64,000 nucleotides of DNA from the NCBI RefSeq assembly GCF_040838345.1, contig NZ_JBAKFF010000001.1, positions 868,001-932,000 on the forward strand. The letters run 5' to 3'. How positions within the stretch are numbered: the stretch's first letter is position 1; each line of letters opens with the position of its first letter. The position numbers were made by a program, and so were the translations under genes. Below are positions 1 through 8,093 of this stretch, in pieces. The DNA comes from Spiribacter sp. 1M189. Lineage in GTDB: Bacteria > Pseudomonadota > Gammaproteobacteria > Nitrococcales > Nitrococcaceae. The notes under the pieces are model-generated. The model was given only the letters and a program-made list of their open reading frames with translations. It searched no databases and was not told the origin of the DNA.

Positions 1-845
1 TGGTCACCTCACTGGACCAGACCGGCATGAACGACGAGATGCTCACCCGCTTCAGGCGGCTAATCGGCATCCCGAACGGACTGATCCTCGTGACCGGCCC
101 GACCGGCTCGGGTAAATCCACCACGCTCTACGGCGCGCTCAGCGAGATGAATTCACCGGAGGTGAAGATCATCACCGTCGAGGACCCGGTGGAATACGCC
201 CTCTCCCGCGTCACTCAGGTCCAGGTGCACGAGCAGATCGGACTGGATTTCGCCCGCGTGTTGCGCACAGCCCTGCGACAGGACCCGGACATCGTCATGG
301 TCGGTGAGATCCGCGATTCGGAGACCGCCGAGATCGCCCTGCGCGCGGCCATCACCGGCCATCGCGTGCTCTCGACGCTGCATACCAACGACGCGGTCTC
401 CTCGGCCAATCGGCTGCTGGACATGGGCGTGCAGCCATTCATGCTCGCTGCGGCGCTGCGCGGCGTCGTCGCCCAGCGCCTGCTGCGGCGGGTGTGCCCG
501 CAGTGCAGCGAGCCACGGCCGGCGAACGATGATGAGATCGCCTGGCTGAAGCGCGCCGGGCAGGCGGATCCGGCCTCTTTGCTGATCCACGAGGGAGAGG
601 GCTGCCCGTTCTGTGAGCATAGCGGCTACAGCGGCCGCGTCGGGCTCTTCGAGCTGGTGGAAGTGGATGATGGCATGCGGGATGCGCTTCGGCGGAGCAA
701 TATCAGTGAGTTTTCCCGGCTCGCCCACCAGTCACCGGCCTACCGGCCCATTCAGGACATGGCGCTCGAATTCATCCGGCGCGGTACCACCAACGTCATG
801 GAAGTGATCCGGGTATTTGGCGAAGTGTCCGCGGAGGAGAACTGA
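1..845 (+). CDS. mshE: MSHA-type/GspE-family pilus assembly ATPase, C-terminal part (5' end outside window)
   Basis: The reading frame is open from the first bases of the window, so the gene starts upstream. The visible part is the RecA-like motor domain of a type II secretion/type IV pilus extension ATPase. It has Walker A GPTGSGKST, an Asp box (TVEDPVEY), Walker B (DIVMVGEIRD), a His box (STLHTND), and two CxxC pairs (CPQC, CPFC) that form the zinc site of GspE/PilB/MshE proteins. It hydrolyses ATP in the cytoplasm to drive pilin assembly through the platform protein encoded next. The following order (GspF-like protein, several pseudopilins) matches the mshE-mshG-mshCDO layout better than a pilB or gsp operon. 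The MshE assignment is therefore by context; the family assignment is certain. The N-terminal domain that binds c-di-GMP in MshE proteins is not in the window. Confidence 0.85.
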   Translation, partial: VTSLDQTGMNDEMLTRFRRLIGIPNGLILVTGPTGSGKSTTLYGALSEMNSPEVKIITVEDPVEYALSRVTQVQVHEQIGLDFARVLRTALRQDPDIVMVGEIRDSETAEIALRAAITGHRVLSTLHTNDAVSSANRLLDMGVQPFMLAAALRGVVAQRLLRRVCPQCSEPRPANDDEIAWLKRAGQADPASLLIHEGEGCPFCEHSGYSGRVGLFELVEVDDGMRDALRRSNISEFSRLAHQSPAYRPIQDMALEFIRRGTTNVMEVIRVFGEVSAEEN

Positions 846-846
846 C

Positions 847-2079
847 GTGCCCCGCTTCCGCTACCGGGCGAGAACCGCGGAAGGCCAGCTCATTCGGGGC
901 GAGGTCGATGCCGACGACCAGCGCGGTGCGGCGAACTATGTCATGAACCTCGGGGCGACACCGCTGGCGCTGGAACCAGAAAACGATGAAAAGGTTGGTG
1001 CCAGCACGGATGTCGGCGAGTTGCTCGCGCGCTATTTCGGCCGCCCCGTGCCACTCACCGACCTCATCATCTTCGCCCGGCATTTCCGTTCACTGCTGCA
1101 TGCCGGCGTCCCGGTGATCCGCGCCCTGCGCGGTCTGGCGGATAATGCCCAGAATGACCGGCTGAAAAAGTCGTTGCTGGATATCGCCATTAACCTTGAA
1201 AGTGGTAGTGCCCTGGCGGAGAGCATGAATCAGCACCGCTCGGTATTCCCGCCGCTGTTCATCCACATGGTGCGCGTCGGGGAACAGTCCGGTCAGCTCG
1301 AGACGGCACTGGCACGCATGGCGGATAACCTCGAACAGGAGCGCCTCACCCGCGAGCGGATCAAATCCGCCCTGCGCTACCCGATTTTCGTCCTGATTGC
1401 GATTGTCGGGGCCTTCCTGGTCGTCAATCTATTCGTCATCCCCACCTTTGCGCAGCTCTTCGAGAGCCTGAATACCGAACTGCCCTTCGCGACACGCATC
1501 CTGCTCGGCATGTCGAATTTCATGCAGCAAAACGGCATTGCCCTGTTGGTGATGGCCGTGGCGGGCGGATTCTTCCTGCGCTCCTACCTGCGCACCGACG
1601 CCGGCCGGCTGCAGTGGGATCAGTTCAAATTGCGCCTCCCCATCGCAGGCCCGGTCCTGCGGCGTGCCCTACTGGCGCGTTTCGGGCGGACTTTTGCCAT
1701 GGCCCTGCGCGCCGGCGTCCCGCTGCTCACCGCCATCGATTCGGTGGCTGAAGCCACCGATAACCGGTTTGTGAGCAAAGGCATCAAGGGGCTGCGCGCG
1801 GGTATCGAGCGTGGCGAGAGCCTGCACAGCGTCTGCAAGCAAAGCGGGCTTTTCACGCCCATGGTGCTGCAGATGCTCGCCGTCGGTGAAGAGACCGGCC
1901 AGCTTGCCGACCTGATGGATCAGGTTGCCGCGTTCTACGAAAGCGAGGTCGAAGCCGATCTGAAACGACTGCCCTCCTACATCGAGCCGATCATGGTGGG
2001 CTTCATCGGGTTACTCGTGCTCGTCCTCGCGGTGGGCATCTTCATGCCCGTCTGGCAGATGAGCTCTGCGTTCGGATGA
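847..2079 (+). CDS. mshG: MSHA/GspF-family inner-membrane platform protein
   Basis: This is a polytopic platform protein of a type IV pilus/type II secretion machine, which transmits ATPase motion to the growing pilus. It has two tandem GspF domains (about residues 60-185 and 265-390), each preceding membrane segments: a strong hydrophobic stretch around 180-205 (IFVLIAIVGAFLVV), one near 235-255, and one at the C-terminus (GFIGLLVLVLAVGIFM). The start is the GTG at 847. It has a GGAGGAG box 7 bases upstream and gives about 410 residues, the normal GspF length. A TTG 30 bases upstream would add ten residues and has no such site. It starts one base after the ATPase stop codon and ends in an ATGA overlap with the first pseudopilin gene, so translation is probably coupled. 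Confidence 0.88.
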   Translation: MPRFRYRARTAEGQLIRGEVDADDQRGAANYVMNLGATPLALEPENDEKVGASTDVGELLARYFGRPVPLTDLIIFARHFRSLLHAGVPVIRALRGLADNAQNDRLKKSLLDIAINLESGSALAESMNQHRSVFPPLFIHMVRVGEQSGQLETALARMADNLEQERLTRERIKSALRYPIFVLIAIVGAFLVVNLFVIPTFAQLFESLNTELPFATRILLGMSNFMQQNGIALLVMAVAGGFFLRSYLRTDAGRLQWDQFKLRLPIAGPVLRRALLARFGRTFAMALRAGVPLLTAIDSVAEATDNRFVSKGIKGLRAGIERGESLHSVCKQSGLFTPMVLQMLAVGEETGQLADLMDQVAAFYESEVEADLKRLPSYIEPIMVGFIGLLVLVLAVGIFMPVWQMSSAFG

Positions 2080-2516
2080 GGCCGCAGGGCGGGTTCACAT
2101 TGATGGAGATCGTCATAACGATCGCCGTGCTTGGGATCCTGGCGGGCGTCGCGTTCAACGTCAGTGGTATCGGTGGAAATCGAATCTCAGAAGTGCTCCG
2201 TGCAGAAGATCGAGTAAAGACAGAGCTCCGCAGAGCGCGAGCCGAAGCCTTATATCGGTTACCAGAGATGGATGGGAACAGTGAGCAACCCTTTATTGCA
2301 CTGATCGACGCTTTTGCATCGGATGCTTCCGTCTGTCCTGAAGAGGTACCCTTTCTCCATCCTATCGGTGAGGTGGATGCCAACTCTGTCTCCTGCTCGG
2401 GTTGTGCCGGATGCCTTTCAGGCAACAATATAAAAATCAAAATATCGATAGATTCCACAGAGCGCTGCCTGCAACTGATCTCTGCAAATGGGAAGATTAA
2501 CGAGATTGATTGCTGA
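2076..2516 (+). CDS. GspH/MshC-like type IV pseudopilin
   Basis: This is a 146-residue minor pilin. Its short leader ends in GG, followed by FTLMEIVITIAVLGIL, a textbook prepilin N-terminus with Glu at mature position 5 and a hydrophobic helix. Cleavage and N-methylation by the prepilin peptidase at 4599 are expected. The rest is a small globular domain with a Cys cluster (CSGCAGC) and a C-terminal Asp-Cys, suggesting disulfide bonds in the periplasm. The gene overlaps the platform gene by four bases (ATGA). By position it corresponds to mshC or mshB, or to GspH, but the globular part is too divergent for me to assign. It is noticeably richer in A and T than the genes before it. Confidence 0.75.
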   Translation: MRPQGGFTLMEIVITIAVLGILAGVAFNVSGIGGNRISEVLRAEDRVKTELRRARAEALYRLPEMDGNSEQPFIALIDAFASDASVCPEEVPFLHPIGEVDANSVSCSGCAGCLSGNNIKIKISIDSTERCLQLISANGKINEIDC

Positions 2517-3018
2517 CAAAGAGTCAAATAATCTTCACTGCAGCCGTCAGTTTCGTGGCCGGCATCAGGACGGCGTAACCCTGATTGAACTCATCATCGC
2601 GCTCGTCATCATCGGTATCGCAATGGCTACCATTACCTCAATGGTCGTCTTCAGTTTTGATGCAATTAAAACCAATACAAATTATGCCGCGAGTATCCGC
2701 ACGGCTGAATCCTGTTATGAGACGCTGCTGTCACTGCATGAAAACAATGCATGGCGGTGGAACCAGCCTGATAACAATGACACCCCATACGCAGGATGTA
2801 ATGCAGAGGTATGGAGCGAACTGAACATTAACAGCATCGCCAGCGACTGGTTACCTGATAACTCCGGTCGACGAACACTCCTCGTAAACGCGTGTCGTAA
2901 TGACAATTTCCCCAGCTCGCTGGAATGTCAACAGATCAACGTCGACGGTCCTTCCACATGGTTTAAAATCCCCGTAACTGACGGGAGCAATCTTGAGCTC
3001 CTGGTCCCCAATGATTGA
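2488..3018 (+). CDS. MshD/PilV-like type IV pseudopilin
   Basis: This is a 176-residue pseudopilin with a long leader (29 residues to the DG cleavage site) followed by VTLIELIIALVIIGIAMATI, so Glu5 is conserved. The globular part has four Cys residues. The gene overlaps the preceding pseudopilin by 29 bases if the ATG at 2488 is used; a TTG at 2506 is another possible start that would shorten the leader. By order it sits where mshD lies in MSHA loci. MshD proteins belong to the PilV/GspI group, but I see no feature that fixes the subfamily. It is a likely minor subunit of the pilus tip or shaft, processed by the peptidase at 4599. Confidence 0.7.
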   Translation: MGRLTRLIADKESNNLHCSRQFRGRHQDGVTLIELIIALVIIGIAMATITSMVVFSFDAIKTNTNYAASIRTAESCYETLLSLHENNAWRWNQPDNNDTPYAGCNAEVWSELNINSIASDWLPDNSGRRTLLVNACRNDNFPSSLECQQINVDGPSTWFKIPVTDGSNLELLVPND

Positions 3019-3030
3019 GGGTTCATCGCG

Positions 3031-3519
3031 ATGAGCGATATGAGAAACCGGGCAATGCGAAGTCATTACGGCTTCACGCTGCTGGAAATCGTGGTAACAC
3101 TGATCATCCTCGGTATCGTTGCAGCCGTTGCGAGCACACCACTCATAACACTCATCCAGTCCCGAGATTCAATCAGTATGGCTGCCTCCGAGCAGTCGGA
3201 TAACGACTACGCGCTTGCACGCATGGCAACGCAAATACGCCTTAGCGAGACCGATGGTATTGACCGCTGCAATGCAACGGAGCTCTGGATACGGGGTGAC
3301 AGTGGCCCGGATGCCGCCGCCACGCAGTACACTTTCACGGCGGGTCAGATACTGGTGAGCGAAAAGATACTCGTGGAAAACGTGGACAATCCAGATGCGG
3401 GCGGTGAAAAACTATGTGACATTGTGGATGACGGTCTAAGGCTCTATCGTTTAGCCTTCCGGGTTGATGGCGAACTATTCGCCGTCCGAGCCTTTAAACG
3501 TGATGCTGGCCCCCAGTGA
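3031..3519 (+). CDS. MshO/GspJ-like type IV pseudopilin
   Basis: This is a 162-residue pseudopilin. The prepilin motif YG, then FTLLEIVVTLIILGIVAAV, has Glu5 and a helix of about 20 hydrophobic residues. It is followed by a charged segment (LARMATQIRLSE) like the one after the helix in MshO/PulJ-type proteins. Two Cys residues lie in the C-terminal domain. It follows the previous pseudopilin gene by 12 bases and its stop overlaps the next gene's earliest start (GTGA). It is probably a minor pilin that primes assembly. The MshO label rests on gene order and the post-helix segment. Confidence 0.72.
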   Translation: MSDMRNRAMRSHYGFTLLEIVVTLIILGIVAAVASTPLITLIQSRDSISMAASEQSDNDYALARMATQIRLSETDGIDRCNATELWIRGDSGPDAAATQYTFTAGQILVSEKILVENVDNPDAGGEKLCDIVDDGLRLYRLAFRVDGELFAVRAFKRDAGPQ

Positions 3520-4562
3520 CAAATAACCCGAGGTTAATCGTGTCAACCAACCCGAGTCGATCCACGCAGGTGAAGCAGGACGGTATAGCGATCATATCGG
3601 GCCTTGTTGTTATAGCGGGCGTCGGTACTGTCGCCGCAGGCACGATGGCGGCGATACAGAACAACACCGTCAAGGAGAACGAACAGCTCCGGCAGATGCA
3701 GGGTATCAGTATCGCTGACGCCGCTCGTACGAACATGGGGGCCGGCCGGGACAGGCAAACAGTGAGCTTCGAAGTCACGAACACGATGTACGAGCAGGAC
3801 AAGTCGCAAGTTGTTGACGACGGAAGCGATGTGGAGGGCTACTACAGCTCAGGCCCGGCAAAGTTTGGGTACGAATTCTGGGTCGGCACCGGGGGGAACA
3901 CGGAGGATGGTGGTTCCTCGGGCAGTGAAAGTTGGGGAAGTATGCCGCAGGCTTGTGGCCAAGATGGGGGCATCATTTGTGAGTGGGGCTCGGATACAAC
4001 CGTAAAGGGTCCGATTCGATTCGATGTTCCAGGTCGGGAGGTCGTATTCAAGGTCGGAAAGAACGTGGACGTAACCTTCGAGGGACCCGTTGTCGTCAAA
4101 GGAACACTCGTATTCAGAGACTGGAACGAAGGCAAAAAAAGCTTGTGTTTTAGAGGCCCCGTTGCTGTAACGGGCGCTTTCGCACCGATGCCACTGAAGC
4201 CGTATGGTGGCGCTGGAGGGGATACGACATGCGGGACTGTATCAAGCGGAAAACACTCTACGTTCGAAAAAGAACTATACGTAGGAGGGGAACTTGACGG
4301 CAATGAAAACAAGATCTCGTTAGCGAACAACCCAGACTCGATAGACCTTCCTGGTGACGGTGGGTATACCCTAGCCGATGCAATCGATGGAACGGTGGAT
4401 GTTGGTGGTCAGAGCATTACCTGGGCCTTCACTAATCCGGTTGTAGCGAGTGGATCTGACCTGGACGCTGGAGATGGCGACGGCTCGACCGGAGGTGGTG
4501 ACGGAGCCGGTGAAGCAGAGGGGTCCAGCAGCAGTTCTTCCTCGTCCACCTCGTCGGCGTAA
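3516..4562 (+). CDS. Large pseudopilin-like protein lacking Glu5 (MshP/GspK-like position)
   Basis: This protein of up to 348 residues begins with a prepilin-like segment: QDG, then IAIISGLVVIAGVGTVAAGTM. The hydrophobic helix is intact, but mature position 5 is Ser, not Glu, as in GspK/PilX/MshP-type tip subunits. The remainder is long, Gly- and Val-rich and probably beta-structured (repeated VKGPIRF, FEGPVVVKG, FRGPVAVTG units near residues 165-230). It ends in an acidic Gly/Asp linker and a Ser-rich tail (eight of the last eleven residues are Ser). The GTG at 3516 overlaps the previous stop. A GTG at 3540 has a GAGG box 6 bases upstream and may be the true start, giving a normal leader. 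I do not recognise the globular domain. An exposed adhesive tip protein is an inference. Confidence 0.6.
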   Translation: MTNNPRLIVSTNPSRSTQVKQDGIAIISGLVVIAGVGTVAAGTMAAIQNNTVKENEQLRQMQGISIADAARTNMGAGRDRQTVSFEVTNTMYEQDKSQVVDDGSDVEGYYSSGPAKFGYEFWVGTGGNTEDGGSSGSESWGSMPQACGQDGGIICEWGSDTTVKGPIRFDVPGREVVFKVGKNVDVTFEGPVVVKGTLVFRDWNEGKKSLCFRGPVAVTGAFAPMPLKPYGGAGGDTTCGTVSSGKHSTFEKELYVGGELDGNENKISLANNPDSIDLPGDGGYTLADAIDGTVDVGGQSITWAFTNPVVASGSDLDAGDGDGSTGGGDGAGEAEGSSSSSSSSTSSA

Positions 4563-4598
4563 TACTTGATCTTTCCTAACGCGGTTGGATAGTGCCCA

Positions 4599-5435
4599 TT
4601 GCTTGGAGTAGCGCCTTACTTCGCTATTATTCTCGGCGCGCTTCTAGGCAGCTTCCTCAACGTCGTCATCTCACGCGTCCCGGCGCAGATCGACTACGCC
4701 GCCCGACAGACGGACCGCGCTGAGGGCGAGCCAGGCTCCCCTCCCCCGCCGGGCATCGCCTGGCCGGGTTCACACTGCCCGGCCTGCAAACACCCGATCC
4801 GCATCCGGGACAACATCCCCATCATAAGTTGGCTGATGCTGCGGGGGCGCTGCCGCGACTGCAGCGAGCCGATTCCGCTACGCTATCCGGTCACCGAGCT
4901 CTTCACCGCCATCATCACGGCGGTTGTCGTACTGCGCTTCGGCATCGGCGACCTGACGCTCCTGCTGCCCATGCTGCTTTTGAGCTGGTGGCTCATCGCC
5001 ATGGCGGTGATTGACCTCGAGACCCGCCTGCTCCCGGATGCGCTCACCCTCAGCGGGCTATGGTTAGGGCTGTTATTCAGCGTGTCCACTGGCTTTATCA
5101 GCCCCACCATGGCGATCATTGGCGCCGCGGTAGGCTATGCATCGCTCTGGCTGATCAACACGGGCTACGTCTGGCTGCGAGGACATGACGGGCTGGGGTA
5201 TGGGGACTTCAAGCTCTTTGCCATGATCGGGGCCTGGGGTGGCGTCGAAACGCTCTTGGCCACCAGTCTGATCGCCCCGATCTGTGCGCTGCTGATCGCT
5301 GTGGCCCAGATCCCCCGCCAGGGATTCAGCAGCCGCCGGGAGATGCCATTCGGCCCCTATCTCGCCCTCGGCGGCTGGATCGCCATTATGGCGCCGCCTT
5401 CTATTGCGGTCTGGCTACCGCCTTGGGCGGGGTGA
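4599..5435 (+). CDS. pilD: Prepilin peptidase/N-methyltransferase (A24 family)
   Basis: This integral membrane aspartyl protease cleaves prepilin leaders and N-methylates the new first residue. The N-terminus (LGSFLNVVISR) is typical. A cytoplasmic domain carries the two CxxC pairs (CPAC, CRDC) around RDNIPIISW and PIPLRYPVTE. The two catalytic aspartates lie in the segment after MAVIDLETRLLPD and in GYGDFK. Several hydrophobic segments follow. The length (278 residues) fits PilD/GspO. The only in-frame start after the upstream stop at 4590-4592 is TTG at 4599, which is unusual but forced. It lies 36 bases after the pseudopilin operon. It probably serves the pseudopilins upstream and may also serve the Tad pilins at 35-38 kb, since no TadV gene is seen there. 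Confidence 0.9.
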   Translation: MLGVAPYFAIILGALLGSFLNVVISRVPAQIDYAARQTDRAEGEPGSPPPPGIAWPGSHCPACKHPIRIRDNIPIISWLMLRGRCRDCSEPIPLRYPVTELFTAIITAVVVLRFGIGDLTLLLPMLLLSWWLIAMAVIDLETRLLPDALTLSGLWLGLLFSVSTGFISPTMAIIGAAVGYASLWLINTGYVWLRGHDGLGYGDFKLFAMIGAWGGVETLLATSLIAPICALLIAVAQIPRQGFSSRREMPFGPYLALGGWIAIMAPPSIAVWLPPWAG

Positions 5436-5441
5436 CACGGA

Positions 5442-6983
5442 TCAGCCGTAAAGCACGGCGATCTGCGGCTCAACTTTCCTGAAGTGCTCGATCATCATTG
5501 GATCGAAATGGCGGCCCGCATCGCCAATAAGCTGCTCCCGGGTTTCCTCGCGGTCCCATGCCCGCTTGTAGGCCCGCTCTGAACGCAGGGCATCATAGAC
5601 GTCAGCAATCGCGACGATGCGCGCCTCATCAGCGATCTCTGTTCCTCGTTTGCCACGGGGATAACCCGAGCCATCCCACTTCTCGTGATGATCGAGGGCG
5701 ATCGTCGCCGCCAGTTTGAGGACCCGTCGGCTGGAATGCTCGAGGATGGAGTGACCGATCCTGGTGTGTTCCATCACTTCTTCGAACTCCTCTGCGGTGA
5801 GGCGGCCCGGCTTGTTCAGGATCTGATCCGGGATGGCGATCTTACCGAGGTCATGGAGCACCGATGCCAGGGCGAGGTCATCGATTTCCGAGCTCGGATA
5901 ACCGAGTGACTGCGCGATCAAACGCGTGATGTGCGCGACCCGCTCGACATGCGCCGATGTCTCCGAGGAGCGGAACTCCACCACCTCGCCGAGCCTGTGA
6001 ATCACCTCGAACTGGGTATCCAGTATCTCCTGATGGAGGCTGTTGTTCTCCATCGCCCGACAGATGTGACTGAGGAAGACGTTGATCAAGGAGTGGTCAA
6101 AGCTGTCCAGCAGTCCCACACCGTCGAAGAGCAGCACAAAGGTGCCGAGACTGTCCGACGAGAAGGCACAGGCGAGCGCGTTATCCTCGAGCACCGATCG
6201 TTTCTGACTGAACGCCGTCATCACTGTCTGCATGTGATCTGATCCGAGAACGCTCTCGGCATGCAGCTCCGGGAGGAGTTCGAAACGGCCGGTACCGGCA
6301 ATCGACCGAACGTTGCTCCCTACTCCGTCCATGAAGAATGCAGCGGCGTCGATGTCCCCTTCGGATTTCAGGAGGACCACATCCGGATTGGACTGCATGA
6401 GATTCGAGAACTGGGTGATGGCGGTCTGTACGAACGTCCGCTGGCTCTCCAGCCGGTAGAGGTCGGCTGCTTCGCTGATGATTTGGTTGAAGCCCTCTCG
6501 ACTCGCACGAATGGTCCGGCTGTCGCAGTAACTCTTGATCGACGTGTGGACGGCCGTGTAGAGCTTGGTCGCGGTCAGCTCCGTCTTCTCTTTGTAATCG
6601 TTGATGTCGTACCGCCGGATGACCTCTTTCTCCGGCGCGGAGCCCGGCTCGCCGGTCCGCAGTATGATGCGCGTGCTTTTCTCGCCCAGCGTCTCGCGGA
6701 TGAACTCGACGATCCTGAGGCCCGCGTCGGCCTGATCCATCACCACATCCAGCAGCACCAGGGCCACATCCGGATGCGCTCGCAGGAGCGAGAGGGTCTG
6801 GGCAACGTCGTAGCTGTCGAGAAACTCGATTGGCTGCCCCAGATAGACATAGTCGTCCAGGGCCAGCTTGCTCATGACGTGAACTTCCTCATCGTCATCC
6901 GCGACGAGGACTTTCCATGGCTTCGAGACGACCTCGCCCCGTGTCTCGGTCTCCGGCGCAAAGCTCAGCCGATCATCGCTCAT
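5442..6983 (-). CDS. Response regulator with HD-GYP c-di-GMP phosphodiesterase output (DUF3369 linker)
   Basis: This is a 513-residue cytoplasmic regulator. A receiver domain (about 22-150) has the acidic pair in VLVADDDEE, the phospho-acceptor region LVLLDVVMD and the Lys in DYKEKTE. A middle region (about 150-310) matches the DUF3369 type. The C-terminal HD-GYP domain has HDLGK, the third His in EHTRIGH, and HHEKWDGSGYP. All metal-binding residues look intact, so it should hydrolyse c-di-GMP when phosphorylated. It overlaps the histidine kinase gene by four bases (ATGA), so the kinase at 6980-8089 is its likely partner. Its stop lies 6 bases from the convergent prepilin peptidase gene. Confidence 0.9.
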   Translation of the reverse strand: MSDDRLSFAPETETRGEVVSKPWKVLVADDDEEVHVMSKLALDDYVYLGQPIEFLDSYDVAQTLSLLRAHPDVALVLLDVVMDQADAGLRIVEFIRETLGEKSTRIILRTGEPGSAPEKEVIRRYDINDYKEKTELTATKLYTAVHTSIKSYCDSRTIRASREGFNQIISEAADLYRLESQRTFVQTAITQFSNLMQSNPDVVLLKSEGDIDAAAFFMDGVGSNVRSIAGTGRFELLPELHAESVLGSDHMQTVMTAFSQKRSVLEDNALACAFSSDSLGTFVLLFDGVGLLDSFDHSLINVFLSHICRAMENNSLHQEILDTQFEVIHRLGEVVEFRSSETSAHVERVAHITRLIAQSLGYPSSEIDDLALASVLHDLGKIAIPDQILNKPGRLTAEEFEEVMEHTRIGHSILEHSSRRVLKLAATIALDHHEKWDGSGYPRGKRGTEIADEARIVAIADVYDALRSERAYKRAWDREETREQLIGDAGRHFDPMMIEHFRKVEPQIAVLYG

Positions 6984-8089
6984 CCGTGTCGCCTCATGGT
7001 GAATACGAACCGGGCACCGACCGCCGGCTGTTCGAGTTTTATCGTGCCATTCAGGCGGTTTTCCACCAGCTCGCGCACGATCGACATGCCTAGCCCTGTC
7101 GACGCCGGGTCATCACTGCCGCTGACGAAGGGATCAAATAATGTCTCGACCATGCCCTGTGGTATGCCTGTCCCGTTGTCCGTGTACAGCACTTCAACCA
7201 TTCCGATATTGGCCGTGGCCTCGATCTCAATCCTTGCCGGACGGGCATCCACCCTCTGCGAAAACCCGTGACGAAGGGAATTCACGACAAGATTCGAGAC
7301 GATTTGGGAGAGTACGCTCGGGCTTTCAAATACGACAATATCTTTCGGTATATTCACCAATACGTCGACATTTCGCTTCTCTAGAAGCGGCTTTAGCTGC
7401 TCGATAATATCTAAGATATAAGCATGCAGCCAGAGCTTTTCCCGCTCGTGCCGACGTGCGTCCTTGGAAAAGCTTCGAAGCCCATTAATGATCTTCGCCG
7501 CTCGGGCCAGGTTGGAGTCGACCAGCCGGGCTGCCTCGCCAGCCGCATGCAGGAACGCCTGCATCTGGCGTTGGGTGAGTTCGCCGCGCGCAAAACTCGT
7601 CTCGAGGCCTGCGATTTTGTCGCTCAGGTGCGAGGCGCTTGTGATGCAGACGCCGAGGGGCGTGTTGAGCTCATGAGAGACTTGAGACACCAGGTCGCCC
7701 AGCGGGGCGAGCTCCTCCATCTGCTTTACGAGTCGTCTGAGCCTCGAGAGCTCATCTTCAAGGGCCTTCTCCCCGGCGATGTCCTCGCACTCGATCCAGA
7801 ACTGATCATCCCCGCACTGCAGGGCCCAGAACCGAAGTCCATCATGATCCAGCGTGACATCCAATGCAGCCGGTTGGGAAAGTTCTCGAAAGATTTTTTC
7901 AGGAATACCTGGAAAAATGGCATGCAGGGTCGTGACACGACTTGCCGAATCATCCATCAGGTCTCGCGCGGGGTGGCTGGCCGATTCGATGTGGCCCGTC
8001 GAATTGATGATGAAAATGGCCCGGTCGTCGATGCCCTCGATCGGAACGGCCAGATGCCAGATGCCCGGCGACACCGGTTTTTCGCTCAT
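6980..8089 (-). CDS. PAS-like sensor histidine kinase, partner of the HD-GYP regulator
   Basis: This 369-residue kinase has no membrane segment. A PAS-like sensory region (about 18-105) is followed by a short coiled coil and a HisKA domain with the phospho-acceptor His139 in SQVSHELNTPLG. The HATPase domain has an N box around NLVVNSLRHG, a G1 box DNGTG (303-307) and a G2-type STGLGMSIV. The frame is open 231 bases further upstream, but that extension is Arg/Trp-rich and antisense in character, overlapping the previous gene. The ATG at 8089, four bases after the stop of the HTH-EAL gene, is therefore chosen. The arrangement implies an operon HTH-EAL, kinase, HD-GYP regulator. The signal sensed is unknown. 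Confidence 0.88.
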   Translation of the reverse strand: MSEKPVSPGIWHLAVPIEGIDDRAIFIINSTGHIESASHPARDLMDDSASRVTTLHAIFPGIPEKIFRELSQPAALDVTLDHDGLRFWALQCGDDQFWIECEDIAGEKALEDELSRLRRLVKQMEELAPLGDLVSQVSHELNTPLGVCITSASHLSDKIAGLETSFARGELTQRQMQAFLHAAGEAARLVDSNLARAAKIINGLRSFSKDARRHEREKLWLHAYILDIIEQLKPLLEKRNVDVLVNIPKDIVVFESPSVLSQIVSNLVVNSLRHGFSQRVDARPARIEIEATANIGMVEVLYTDNGTGIPQGMVETLFDPFVSGSDDPASTGLGMSIVRELVENRLNGTIKLEQPAVGARFVFTMRRHG

Positions 8090-8093
8090 TGTT

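Noticed and set aside
6261-7271. A plus-strand frame of 336 codons opposite the HD-GYP regulator and kinase
   Set aside because: Shadow frame; the minus-strand domains are intact through it.
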